Shown here: positions 1-9,635 of the stretch, one piece after another | How positions within the stretch are numbered: position 1 is the stretch's first letter | How the letters are laid out: each line of letters opens with the position of its first letter | Source of the DNA: Roseateles aquatilis | GTDB lineage: Bacteria > Pseudomonadota > Gammaproteobacteria > Burkholderiales > Burkholderiaceae_C | Assembly (NCBI RefSeq): GCF_002205645.1 | Contig: NZ_NIOF01000009.1 | Location: 1-64,000, forward strand | DNA: 64,000 nt | Direction of reading: 5' to 3' | Position numbers and translations under genes: made by a program | Notes under the pieces: model-generated | Database searches by the model: none | Told to the model about the DNA's origin: nothing | Seen by the model: only the letters and a program-made list of their open reading frames with translations

Positions 1-42
1 ACGTGGCCGTGGCCGTGGCCGTGGCCGTGGACGTGGACGTGG
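1..42. repeat. Hexanucleotide tandem repeat (MCGTGG)7
   Basis: Seven consecutive hexamers of the form ACGTGG or CCGTGG open the window, so the array probably continues upstream. Read on the plus strand in one frame it encodes alternating Arg and Gly and ends at a TGA. Because the unit is six bases, copy-number change would lengthen or shorten a protein tail without shifting frame. Confidence 0.85.
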
Positions 43-46
43 GTGA
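2..46 (+). CDS. 3' end of a gene encoding an Arg-Gly repeat C-terminal tail (partial)
   Basis: Plus-strand frame 2 reads seven CGT-GGN (Arg-Gly) pairs and stops at TGA 44-46, about 18 bases before a strong bidirectional terminator. RG tails are common at the C-terminus of RNA-binding proteins such as DEAD-box helicases and RRM proteins, but the body of this protein lies outside the window and its family cannot be named. A competing frame reads Val-Ala/Val-Asp repeats and stops near base 60; a third stays open and runs antisense through rpoH. The RG reading is preferred because it is a known tail type and ends just before the terminator. Confidence 0.4.
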   Translation, partial: RGRGRGRGRGRGRG

Positions 47-60
47 CCGTTGTCGGAAAT

Positions 61-88
61 GAAAAGGCCCCGCGGTGCGGGGCCTTGT
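61..88. terminator. Bidirectional rho-independent terminator between the RG-tail gene and rpoH
   Basis: A perfect 10-bp stem, AAGGCCCCGC / GCGGGGCCTT (64-73 and 77-86), closes on a 3-base loop. On the minus strand it is followed by a short TTTTC tract, so it ends rpoH transcription; on the plus strand it can serve the converging upstream gene. Confidence 0.8.
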
Positions 89-105
89 CGTTGGAGCGGG
101 GAGGC

Positions 106-1029
<924 letters not shown>

Positions 1030-1050
1030 GAGGGTGTTTCTCCTGTACCG

Positions 1051-1066
1051 GCCCGGTCTTCCGGGC
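1051..1066 (-). promoter_or_regulatory. GC-rich hairpin in the rpoH 5' leader
   Basis: GCCCGG-TCTT-CCGGGC on the plus strand forms a perfect 6-bp stem with a 4-base loop in the rpoH leader. It ends about six bases upstream of the AGGAG Shine-Dalgarno. It does not pair with the ribosome binding site, so a thermometer role is not supported; it may stabilise the leader. Confidence 0.4.
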
Positions 1067-1078
1067 TGGTGTTCGGGA

Positions 1079-1108
1079 ATATTAGCACTCAAGCCAGTCG
1101 AGTGCTAA
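1079..1108 (-). promoter_or_regulatory. CIRCE operator (HrcA site) overlapping the rpoH promoter
   Basis: Bases 1082-1108 are a perfect CIRCE inverted repeat, TTAGCACTC-N9-GAGTGCTAA, matching the classical HrcA operator over both 9-bp arms. On the rpoH strand it overlaps a candidate extended -10 (TGC-TAATAT, hexamer at 1079-1084), so bound HrcA would cover the promoter core. Transcription would start near 1072, giving a leader of about 43 bases. CIRCE upstream of rpoH has been described by comparative genomics in betaproteobacteria. The operator is certain; the -10 assignment is inference. Confidence 0.92.
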
Positions 1109-1187
1109 CCGTCCTGAAAACAGGCTGACCCTGGAAGGGCTACCTGCCTTTCCAAGTCTGTCAGCGGCTTCTTAGGGTTCACTTAAG

Positions 1188-3932
1188 TCATTGACGGGAT
1201 TGGGAAATCGGCAGCTCGAAGCTGAAGGTCGCCCCGTTCCCGGCGCTGCTGGACACCTCCAGCCGGCTGCCCATCAAGCCCAGCAGCCGCTGCGTGATCA
1301 CCAGCCCGATGCCGGTGCCCTCGATCCCGCCGACCTCCCGGCCGAGGCGGTTGAAGGGCTGGAAGAGCTGCGCCCGCTGCGCCTCGGTCAGGCCGGGGCC
1401 GGTGTCGGAGACGCTCAGCTCGATCGCCGTGTCGCCGACGCGCCGGGCCCGCAGCCAGACCTGCCCACCCTCGTGGTTGTACTTGATCGCGTTGCTGAGC
1501 AGGTTGGTCAGGACCTGCTTGAGCCGCGTGGCGTCGGCGCGCAGGGCGTGGGTGCCCGGTGGCAGGTCGATGTCGACCGTCACCCGGCGGCGCTGGCGCT
1601 GGGACTCGACCATCGCCAGGCTGTCCGTCGCGATCGGCACCAGGTCCAGGTCGTCGATCTGCACGCGCAACTGGCTGGCGTCCAGCCGGGACAGGTCCAG
1701 CGTGTCGTCGATCATCTGCAGCAGGTGCCAGCCGGACTGCTGGATCTGCGTCAGCCAGCCGCGCTGGCGCGGGTTGAGGGCGGATTCGTGGTCCACCTCC
1801 AGCAACTGGGCGAAGCCGAGCATCGCGTTCAGCGGCGTGCGCAGCTCGTGGCTCATGCGGGAGAGGAACTCGTTCTTGGCGCGGTTGGCGGCGAGCTCCG
1901 CCTCGTGCGCGCGCTCCAGCGCCGTCAGCCGCAGTTCCTCGCCGATGTCCTCGACGATGCCCAGCAGCCGGTACGGCTGGCCTTGCGCGTCGCGCAGCAG
2001 GCTCACCGTGCAGCGGACGGTGATGACGCGCCCCTCGGCGCCGATGTAGCGCTTGACGCGGCTGTAGCGGTCGAGCTCGCCCCGGATCAGCGCCATGCCC
2101 AGCCGGCTGTCCTCGGCTCGGTCGTCGCGATGGGTGATGGCCATGATGGAACGGCGCTTGAGCAGTTCCGCGTCCATGCCCAGCAACTGGCAGAAGTAGG
2201 GGTTGAGCTCCTGGGGCCGGGCGTTGATGTCGGTGAAGACGATCCCCACCGGCGCGTGCTCGATGATGCTGCGGAAGCGCTCCTCGCTTTCGCGCAGGCG
2301 ATGGATGGCCTCGTCGACGAGCCGGGCGACGCGCGCGGTGCTGCCGGTCACGATCAGCAGCAGCAGGCCCAGCAGGGCGGTGCCGGCCAGGCCGGACAGC
2401 GCGAACGGCAAGGTCGAGTTGCCGTCCAGCGCCGGCAGTCCCCCAGGACCGTAGACGACCAGTTGCCAGGAGCGCCCGGCGAAGTCCATGTCGCGCTCCC
2501 GCCGGGGCAGCGTCGCGGGCAGGTTCAGGCAGCGCGGGTCCCCCGCCAGCAGCCGATGCGCGGTACCAGGCGTGGCATCGAGCAGGCAGTAGTCCAGATG
2601 GCGAGGGCGGTCCGGCAGCGCGTCGCGCAGCAGCGTTTCCGGCCGCAGGGTCGCGAAGGCCAGGCCCAGCGGGCGCCGCCGCGTGCCGTCGACATCGCGC
2701 GGCGCGGCGGACGAAGACGCGCCCTCCGCGTAGATCGCCCGGTAGACCACCACGCCCAGGACGTTGACACCGACATCCTGGGACAGCACGAAGGTCTCGC
2801 TGGCCGCCGGCTGCCCGGTCGCGATGGCGCGGTCCTGCGCCGCGCGTGCCTGGGGAATGCTGCGGATGTTGACGCCCACCGCGGCGCGGTTGCGCGGGAA
2901 GGGCGCGATGAGGCGCACCGGCAGCGCGTCGGCCGCGGCATCGGGCGCGTCGCCAGGGCGTTGGCGTTCATGGACGTGGAAGTCGACGTAGCCGTCGGCG
3001 CGTGCCGCGCGCTCGAAGGCCTCGACCTGATCCGGGGGCACCAGGGCGGCCCAGCCGACCGCGTAGACCCCGCCGCCGGCCCGGGCGCGTTCCTCATGGG
3101 CGCGCTCGAAGTCGACCCGGCCGATGCCGGGCGCCACCAGCAGCAGGCTGTGGTTGGCCTCCAGCGCGGCCAAGGGCGCCGTCAGCGAGTCGGCCAGCGC
3201 GTCGAGCGCGTTGAGGGCCTCCAGGTCGAAGGCGTGGCGGCGCCGGCTTTCCTCGTTCTGCGCGACGTACCAGCTCGCGCCGAACAGCAACCCGCAAGCC
3301 ACGACGAGCGGCAACGCGACGCTCAGCCGCCGTGACGCCCAATGCGTGCGCGGCAAGCCGAACAGCGTCAGGGCGACCGGCGCGCCGATCAGCACACCGA
3401 TCGCGTCGCCGATCCACCAGGCCAGCCAGTGCGCGCCGATCTGCGCCGGCGTGATCACGTCCGACATCCAGAGCGCCGCGACACCGAAGGTCGGGCTGAT
3501 CAGGCATGCGATCCCCGCGACCGCGATCAGGAAACGCATCAGCTCGCCGGGTGCGGTCAGCGGCGGATGCTCGCCGGTCCAGCGTCGCGCCAGCCACGCG
3601 CCCAGCCCCGCCTGCGCCGCGCCGCCGAGACCGACCAACACGGGCTGGATCCAGCTGAAGTGCCCCCGATCGTGCGAGATCGCCAGGCTCACCAGCACGC
3701 CGCCGAGGACGATGCCCGGCAGCACGCGCCGGCCCCAGCGCACGACCGCGGCGACGGCCAGGCCGGCGGCGGGATAGATGGGGGAGACGTAGTCGGGCGG
3801 CAGCACCAGCTTCAGCGCCAGCACGCCGAGAACGGCATAGGCCAGGGCGATCACCGCATTGAGCAGCGCGAGTCGCGGCTGCGTCGCGTCCCGTGGGCGG
3901 GCAGGCGTCTCGAGGGAGGGCGCTTCGGTCAT
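1188..3932 (-). CDS. Membrane sensor histidine kinase, MASE1-CHASE-PAS-HisKA-HATPase
   Basis: A 914-residue sensor kinase. Residues about 20-215 form a multi-helix MASE1-type membrane sensor. Residues about 230-510 form a periplasmic CHASE-like ligand domain followed by a transmembrane helix (LSGLAGTALLGLLLLIV). A PAS/PAC domain follows at about 545-665. The HisKA dimerisation motif is FLSRMSHELRTPLNAMLGF, whose His is the phospho-acceptor, and the ATPase boxes are NLLSNAIKYN, VSDTGPGL and EGTGIGLV. There is no receiver domain and no response regulator adjacent, so it is an orphan kinase or signals to a distant partner. It lies upstream of rpoH on the same strand, but rpoH has its own promoter. 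The CHASE ligand is unknown. Confidence 0.9.
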   Translation of the reverse strand: MTEAPSLETPARPRDATQPRLALLNAVIALAYAVLGVLALKLVLPPDYVSPIYPAAGLAVAAVVRWGRRVLPGIVLGGVLVSLAISHDRGHFSWIQPVLVGLGGAAQAGLGAWLARRWTGEHPPLTAPGELMRFLIAVAGIACLISPTFGVAALWMSDVITPAQIGAHWLAWWIGDAIGVLIGAPVALTLFGLPRTHWASRRLSVALPLVVACGLLFGASWYVAQNEESRRRHAFDLEALNALDALADSLTAPLAALEANHSLLLVAPGIGRVDFERAHEERARAGGGVYAVGWAALVPPDQVEAFERAARADGYVDFHVHERQRPGDAPDAAADALPVRLIAPFPRNRAAVGVNIRSIPQARAAQDRAIATGQPAASETFVLSQDVGVNVLGVVVYRAIYAEGASSSAAPRDVDGTRRRPLGLAFATLRPETLLRDALPDRPRHLDYCLLDATPGTAHRLLAGDPRCLNLPATLPRRERDMDFAGRSWQLVVYGPGGLPALDGNSTLPFALSGLAGTALLGLLLLIVTGSTARVARLVDEAIHRLRESEERFRSIIEHAPVGIVFTDINARPQELNPYFCQLLGMDAELLKRRSIMAITHRDDRAEDSRLGMALIRGELDRYSRVKRYIGAEGRVITVRCTVSLLRDAQGQPYRLLGIVEDIGEELRLTALERAHEAELAANRAKNEFLSRMSHELRTPLNAMLGFAQLLEVDHESALNPRQRGWLTQIQQSGWHLLQMIDDTLDLSRLDASQLRVQIDDLDLVPIATDSLAMVESQRQRRRVTVDIDLPPGTHALRADATRLKQVLTNLLSNAIKYNHEGGQVWLRARRVGDTAIELSVSDTGPGLTEAQRAQLFQPFNRLGREVGGIEGTGIGLVITQRLLGLMGSRLEVSSSAGNGATFSFELPISQSRQ

Positions 3933-4074
3933 GCCGCCCAGACTAACGCCGGCGCCAGGGCGTCGATAGCGAGAGTTGCCCCGCTCCAGGACCGCTGTCC
4001 CGGGAATCCAACGCCGATCCCACGCCGATTGGCGGGACGACGCGGCGGGCCGGCCGCCTGGCGGATGCCCGGAG

Positions 4075-5421
4075 CTAGGGCGTCGTCGGTCCCGGGCCGC
4101 GCGCGGGATGCGGCGGCGTCGGAGCGCCGACCGGGCTCGAGCCCGCGCGTGCCAGGAACCCTGTCCTGGTGGCCGTCGCGATCACCAGCAGCATGCCCAG
4201 CCCCATCGTGCTGAGCATCAGCCCCAGCCGTCCGGCCTGGCCGGTGCCCCACCATGCGCCGATCCGCGGCAGATGGCTGTTCAGGGCGTCCAGCAGGCCG
4301 CCGAACACCCAGGTGGACAGCGGGATGGACATCGCGATGGCGAACGGGTTGAGTCCCCACGAGATCATGCGGCGGATGGCGAAGACGCGCCCCTGGATCT
4401 CGACCGGCGTCTCGGTCCGCCACAGCACCTGCGCGGCCGCGTTGACGACCGGATGCATGAAGCCGAACAGGAACGTGCCCAGCGCAAACCAGGGCAGCGT
4501 CTGGGCCAGTCCGAAGACAAGCACGCCGCAGGCGATGCCGCTGGCGCCCAGCAGCACGCCTCGCTCGAACGGCTTGATGCCGCCGGTGGCGGTCATCAGC
4601 ACGCCGCCCAGCACCAACCCACCGCTGCCGGTGGCCATGACCAGCCCCAAGGTCCCGGCGTCGGCGAACGACAGGACCAGCGGAGCATTGACGGTGACGA
4701 AGGTGGCGCAGCCCAGGTTGAGCACGGCGATGAACACCAGCAGGCGCAGCAGGTGCTTGCGGGCCCAGATCCAGCGCATCCCGAAGGCCGGATCCCCGAA
4801 CACCGCGCGCAGCACGGAGGTCTGGCCCGCCGACGCGGGCGGCGCGGGCAGCTGGATCGACAGCACGATGGCGATGCTGCACACGAACGACACCACGTTG
4901 AGCAGCAGGATCGGGGACAAGCCCGCCAGGTGGAAAAGCGCGGCGCCCACGATCGGGGCGGCGACGGTGGAGGTGGCTTGCACCGCTTCTTCCAGCCCGC
5001 TGATCCGGGCCAGGTGCGGGCCCGGCGTGATCAACGTGACGGTCGAGGTGAGCGCGGGCCAGCGCACGGTCTGGATCGAGGACAACAGCACCATCACCGC
5101 CGCCGCGCCCGTCACGGAGAAGCTGTCCAGGGCCACGGCCAGCAGCGCCGCGGCGACGACCAGCAGCGAGGCCGCGTCGCAGCTCACCAGCACCCTGCGC
5201 TTGGGCAGCCGGTCCACCAAGGCGCCGGAGAACGGCGACAGCAGCAGCGCCGGCAGCGCGGCCATGAGCGCCAGCGTGGCAAAGATCGTGTAGGAGCCGG
5301 TCTGCTGGAATACCCAGACATCGATGGCGAAGCTGGTGGCCGCCGCGCCCAGGCCGCTCAAGCCCTGCGCCAGCACGAAGGACACCGGGCGGATCAGCGG
5401 ACGATGGCGGTCGAGGATCAT
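4075..5421 (-). CDS. MFS exporter of the NRPS locus (MFS-3 / EntS-like)
   Basis: A 448-residue inner-membrane transporter of the major facilitator superfamily with about twelve hydrophobic segments. The loop motif GALVDRLPKRRVL between helices 2 and 3 matches the MFS signature. The closest architectures are MFS-3 exporters such as EntS that sit beside NRPS genes and export the product. The start is ATG 5421, which overlaps the TGA of the upstream NRPS gene (ATGA at 5418-5421); the longer open frame to 5751 lies entirely inside the NRPS gene and is discarded. As the last gene of the operon, export of the NRPS product is the likely role. Substrate and direction are inferred from context only. 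Confidence 0.85.
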   Translation of the reverse strand: MILDRHRPLIRPVSFVLAQGLSGLGAAATSFAIDVWVFQQTGSYTIFATLALMAALPALLLSPFSGALVDRLPKRRVLVSCDAASLLVVAAALLAVALDSFSVTGAAAVMVLLSSIQTVRWPALTSTVTLITPGPHLARISGLEEAVQATSTVAAPIVGAALFHLAGLSPILLLNVVSFVCSIAIVLSIQLPAPPASAGQTSVLRAVFGDPAFGMRWIWARKHLLRLLVFIAVLNLGCATFVTVNAPLVLSFADAGTLGLVMATGSGGLVLGGVLMTATGGIKPFERGVLLGASGIACGVLVFGLAQTLPWFALGTFLFGFMHPVVNAAAQVLWRTETPVEIQGRVFAIRRMISWGLNPFAIAMSIPLSTWVFGGLLDALNSHLPRIGAWWGTGQAGRLGLMLSTMGLGMLLVIATATRTGFLARAGSSPVGAPTPPHPARGPGPTTP

Positions 5422-8400
5422 GAGTGCCCTTGAATGGCGGTGGCTGGAACGGCCCGGCGCCGTGTGGACAGGATCTCCCCGATCTCCTGTCCCAGGCGGA
5501 CGGCATGGGCGCGCGACACGATGTCGTAATGCCCGGCGTCGTACCGGCGAACGCGCAGGGCGGCACCGTAGAGCGTCTCCCATCCCAGCGCCGCGCAGTG
5601 GCGCGTTTCGCGCGTGGCCACGAACAGATGGGGCACGAGGTCCAGCGCGGTGGGGGCATGCGCGGCCAGCCCTTTGACGATGCGTCGATGCGTGCGCGAC
5701 TGCCGCGCGTCCAGGTGCGGTGGCACCGGCGGCTCGCTGCCCGAAGGCCACTCGTACTGGGCACGCGTGTCGATGAGGAACAGGGCTTCCACCTGCTCAC
5801 CCTCGCGCGCCAGGAGGCGCGCCGCTTCGTGCGCGATGGTGCCTCCGGCCGACCATCCGCACAGCCGATAGGGCCCCTGGGGCTGCACATCGCGAATCAG
5901 CCGCACGTGCCGATCCGCCCATTGCGTGATCGACAGCTCCGGTGCCGAGCCTTCGTCCGGCGAACGGACGCAGAGCCCGTACACCGGCATGTCGGCGGGC
6001 AGGCCGGCCGCCAGATTGACGGCGTAGGCCACATCGCCGTCCGACCCGTGAATGCAGAACAGAGGGGGCTGCGCGCCGCCGCTGCGGACGGGGACCGCCT
6101 GCCACTCCGCGGCACTGCCTCCCCCCGCCGCCAGCGCCAACTGGCTCAGGATCGGCGTGGCGAGCACTTGCCTGAGGGTGAGCGACATCCCCAGGTCCGG
6201 GCGGCTGGACAGCGTGGCCACCAGACGAGCCGCCAGCAGCGAATGGCCGCCCAGGCTGAAGAAGTCGTCGTTGCGGCCGACCGTCCCGACGCCCAGCAGA
6301 TCTTGCCAAAGCGCGGCCATGGCCCGCTCATCGTCCGTGCGCGGCACCTCGTCATCCGTCCCGAGGTCCTTGGCGCGGTCTTGGCGCTCCAGGCGGGCCC
6401 GCTGGGCCTGTCCGTCCCGTTCCACCGACAGGGCTCGGCGGTCGAGCTTTCCGGACGGCGTCAGCGGCAGCCGGTCGAGCACCACGAAAGTGGCGGGCAG
6501 CATGTAATCCGGCAACCAGTCGGCGAGGGACTTGCGCATCGTCTCGGCACGGCAGTCCGCCGCGTCCGAGGGGACGACGCAGGCATGCAGCGTCGAGCTG
6601 CCCGTCGCGTCCGGCTCCGCCAGCACGGCGGCTTCGCGCACGTGTCCGGTGCGCAGCAGCGCCTGTTCGATCTCGCCCAACTCGATGCGGAAGCCGCGGA
6701 CCTTGACTTGGGCATCCAGCCGGCCGATGAAGGCGAGGCTGCCGTCATCGAGCCATCGGGCGCGGTCCCCGGTGTCGTACATGAGGGCGCCGGGCGGGCC
6801 GAAGGGGCAGGGGATGAACTTCCTGGCGGTCAGCTCTGGCTGCTTCAGATAACCCAGGGCGAGGCCCGCGCCGGCGATATGGAGCGTGCCCGGCACGCCC
6901 GGGGGGACGGGCCGCAGTTGCTCGTCGAGCAGGTGGATGGCGGTGTTGGCGATCGGCCGGCCGATGGGGATGGGCCGTTGCAGCGGCGCCAGCGGCTGCG
7001 TGTGAAGCGTGGCGTAGACGGTGGCCTCGGTGGGGCCGTAGCCGTTGACCACGGTGACGTCCAAGGGCGCCAGGGCGTCGTGCAGGCGCTTCTCGTCCAG
7101 CGGCTCCACGCCCAGCAACAGGCGCGAGGGCGGCACGATGCCCTGCGCGACGAGCGTCGGCAGCAGCCGGGCGATATGAGGTGGCAGATAGGCGGTGGAG
7201 ACGCCCTGCCGGGTCGCCCATTGCAGGAACGCGCGGGGATCCAGGCGGGCATCCTCGTCCGGCAGCGCGACGCACGCGCCGCTGCACAGCGGGAGCAGCC
7301 ACTCGAAGATGGAGACGTCGAAGCTGCAGGACGTCCACCAGGAGAAGCACTCGCGAGGACGGGACGGAAAGCGCGCGAGCCAGTCGTCCATCAGGTTGAC
7401 GACGGCGCCGGCGCCGACCAGCACGCCCTTGGGCGTGCCGGAGGATCCGGAGGTGTAGATGCAGTAGACGGGCGAGTCAGGGGTGGAGACCGGCCGCTGG
7501 AGCAACCGGATGGCCGGCTGGTCGAGGATCGCGTCGACAGGCAGGGCCTGCGCGCGGTGGGTGGCCCAGGCCGCGATAAGCGCGGACTGCGTCAGCACCA
7601 GCGTCGCGTCGGTCTCCGCGAGGATGTGGGCCACGCGCGCGGGCGGCAGCGCCGGGTCGAGCGGGACGAAGGCCGCGCCTACGCGCAGCACCGCCAGCAT
7701 GGCGGCAACGAGATCGGGGCCGCGCGCCAGGCACACCGGCACGAGATGGCCCGGCCCGATGCCGCGCTGCTGCAGGGCGCCGGCGATGCGCTCGACGCGG
7801 GCATCCAGTTCCGCATAACTCAACGCGCCTTCGGAGGACACCACCGCGCGCCGCTGGGGATGCTGCCGCACATGCCAATCGAACATGTCCTGCGGCGAGA
7901 CAAAGTCGCCCGACGCACGGGGGCTCCGACTGTCGACCTCGTCGGCCGGTCCGGTCGGCCATGCGGTATCCAGCAACGCGTGAACGCGCTGGCGGCACGA
8001 CCCGGTCGCCGTGTCGAGCAAGGCCAGGTAGTCATCGACGATCCGGGCGGCGTCGCCAGCGCTGAACATGTCGCTGCGGTACTCGACCACCAGGTGCATC
8101 GGCGTGTCCCGATCCTCGCCGCGGACCACGACGATCACGTTGATGTCGAACTTCGCCGAACCGTTGGGCAGCCCCTCCTCGACATCGACCGCCAGGCCCT
8201 CGAAATCGGACCGCAGCGGCAGCGCATCGTGAAAGGAGAAGGCGACGCGGAACGGCGATGCGCCGCGGGTGCGATGCGGGGTCTGCAGGCGCTGGATCAG
8301 CTCGGTCATCGGCACGCCGCCATGGGCGAGGGCGAACTGCACCCGCTCGCCGGTGCGCCGCACCAGCGCGTCGAAACCTTCGTCCCCATCGGCATCGAAG

Positions 8401-9635
8401 GGAATCATGACCGGGTTGACGAACATGCCCAGCGTCGACTGGTAGCGCAGCGACGGCCGGTTCGCGACCGAGGTGCCGATGATCAGACGGTCCTGGGCGC
8501 CGTGGCGCACGCACACCAGGCCGAACACGGCCAGCGCCAGCGTGAAGGGCGTGGAATTCAGGCTGGCCGCCGCCTGGAGCAGGCGCTGGCAGCGCGCCGC
8601 ACCCAGCGCCCGGCGCTCCTGGGCCCCTCGGTGGCTGCGCGGTCCCGCCGGCTGGCGGTGGGCGAAGGGCGGGGGCAGGGTCAGGAACGGCTCGACGTGG
8701 GTCCGCCAGGCCTGGACCTGCTGTTCGCAATGCTGCGATCGCAGCCAGTCGCGTTCCTCCCGGCAGAAGTCGCCGAAGCGCGCCTCGATGGCCGGGAGCT
8801 GGAGCGCACGGCCGCGGACCAACGCGTTGTAGCAGGCCTGCAGGTCCTGCAGCAGCACGCGGAAGGAATGCCCGTCATGGATGATGTGGTGCTCAGTGAT
8901 GAGCAACAGATGCTCGTCGTCGGCAAGGCGAAAGAGGTCCCAGCGGAACAGGGGCGGCCGTGCGAGGTCGAAGCGGCTCGCCAACACCTGGTCGATGCCT
9001 TCGCGCAGGGCTTCCTGCCGATGTTCCTCGTCGAGCATGCCGAGGTCGAGGAAGGACAACGCCGCGGGCCGGGCGGGCAACTCGTGCCGGTGCAGGCGGC
9101 CGTCCACGAGGGTGAACGAGGTGCGCAGGATCTCGTGGCGTTCCACGAGCTGGTCCATGGCCTCGCGCAGACAGGGCAGGCTCAGCGCGCCCCGCATGCT
9201 CAGCCGGGCGTGAAAACGATAGGCCAGCCAGGCATCGTCCAACTGGTCGAGAAACCAGACCAGCTCCTGGCTGCAGGACGCGAGGCTGTCGCCGGCGTTG
9301 TCGCCGCTTGGAGGCGGCGCCGCGGAGGGGCGGACATGGGCGTCGAGGGCCTTCCGGATCTGCCTCGCGTAGTCCGCGACGCGCGCATCCGGCGCGGCGA
9401 TCGGCAAGCGCAGCGTCGTGCCCAGGCGATCGCCGATGGCCAGCGCCGCGTGGATGGCGGTGATCGACGTGCCGCCGATCATCGACAGGCGGTCGTCTGC
9501 GTCCACGTGGGCCAGCCCCAGCAGCTCCGCCCAGGTGGCGGCCACCACCTGTTGAATGGCGTCGGCGCCGTTCGCGCAGGTTTCGCGCCCTTGCACCTGT
9601 CCCGTGGCGGGAGCTGTCGTCGCGCGATCGCTCAT
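5418..9635 (-). CDS. Nonribosomal peptide synthetase, PCP-C-A-PCP-TE
   Basis: A 1405-residue synthetase. An N-terminal carrier domain has GGTS with Ser57 in the phosphopantetheine position. A condensation domain (about 120-545) has HHIIHDG (residues 249-255). The adenylation domain (about 585-1070) has YTSGSSGTPKG, NGYGPTEATV, YDTGDR and SGKLDRR. A second carrier has LGGHSL (Ser1132), and a type I thioesterase has GWSAG (Ser1262), Asp1289 and His1369. The first carrier has no adenylation domain, so its acyl or aminoacyl group must come in trans, and the protein joins at most two units before release. Reading the ten specificity positions by eye against GrsA gives about D-V-F-Y-L-G-G-V-Y-K, which suggests a small hydrophobic amino acid (tentative). 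The start overlaps the upstream stop by ATGA. Confidence 0.96.
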   Translation of the reverse strand: MSDRATTAPATGQVQGRETCANGADAIQQVVAATWAELLGLAHVDADDRLSMIGGTSITAIHAALAIGDRLGTTLRLPIAAPDARVADYARQIRKALDAHVRPSAAPPPSGDNAGDSLASCSQELVWFLDQLDDAWLAYRFHARLSMRGALSLPCLREAMDQLVERHEILRTSFTLVDGRLHRHELPARPAALSFLDLGMLDEEHRQEALREGIDQVLASRFDLARPPLFRWDLFRLADDEHLLLITEHHIIHDGHSFRVLLQDLQACYNALVRGRALQLPAIEARFGDFCREERDWLRSQHCEQQVQAWRTHVEPFLTLPPPFAHRQPAGPRSHRGAQERRALGAARCQRLLQAAASLNSTPFTLALAVFGLVCVRHGAQDRLIIGTSVANRPSLRYQSTLGMFVNPVMIPFDADGDEGFDALVRRTGERVQFALAHGGVPMTELIQRLQTPHRTRGASPFRVAFSFHDALPLRSDFEGLAVDVEEGLPNGSAKFDINVIVVVRGEDRDTPMHLVVEYRSDMFSAGDAARIVDDYLALLDTATGSCRQRVHALLDTAWPTGPADEVDSRSPRASGDFVSPQDMFDWHVRQHPQRRAVVSSEGALSYAELDARVERIAGALQQRGIGPGHLVPVCLARGPDLVAAMLAVLRVGAAFVPLDPALPPARVAHILAETDATLVLTQSALIAAWATHRAQALPVDAILDQPAIRLLQRPVSTPDSPVYCIYTSGSSGTPKGVLVGAGAVVNLMDDWLARFPSRPRECFSWWTSCSFDVSIFEWLLPLCSGACVALPDEDARLDPRAFLQWATRQGVSTAYLPPHIARLLPTLVAQGIVPPSRLLLGVEPLDEKRLHDALAPLDVTVVNGYGPTEATVYATLHTQPLAPLQRPIPIGRPIANTAIHLLDEQLRPVPPGVPGTLHIAGAGLALGYLKQPELTARKFIPCPFGPPGALMYDTGDRARWLDDGSLAFIGRLDAQVKVRGFRIELGEIEQALLRTGHVREAAVLAEPDATGSSTLHACVVPSDAADCRAETMRKSLADWLPDYMLPATFVVLDRLPLTPSGKLDRRALSVERDGQAQRARLERQDRAKDLGTDDEVPRTDDERAMAALWQDLLGVGTVGRNDDFFSLGGHSLLAARLVATLSSRPDLGMSLTLRQVLATPILSQLALAAGGGSAAEWQAVPVRSGGAQPPLFCIHGSDGDVAYAVNLAAGLPADMPVYGLCVRSPDEGSAPELSITQWADRHVRLIRDVQPQGPYRLCGWSAGGTIAHEAARLLAREGEQVEALFLIDTRAQYEWPSGSEPPVPPHLDARQSRTHRRIVKGLAAHAPTALDLVPHLFVATRETRHCAALGWETLYGAALRVRRYDAGHYDIVSRAHAVRLGQEIGEILSTRRRAVPATAIQGHS

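Noticed and set aside
1-42. The tandem hexamers as a CRISPR-like array
   Set aside because: The units are contiguous six-base repeats without spacers and there are no cas genes.
1051-1066. An RNA thermometer controlling rpoH translation
   Set aside because: The hairpin is very GC-rich and does not pair with the Shine-Dalgarno or start codon, so heat-dependent opening would not expose the ribosome binding site.
1191-3335. A 714-codon plus-strand frame opposite the sensor kinase
   Set aside because: Low-complexity Arg/Gln/Ala/Val-rich translation without domain features; antisense shadow of the kinase gene.
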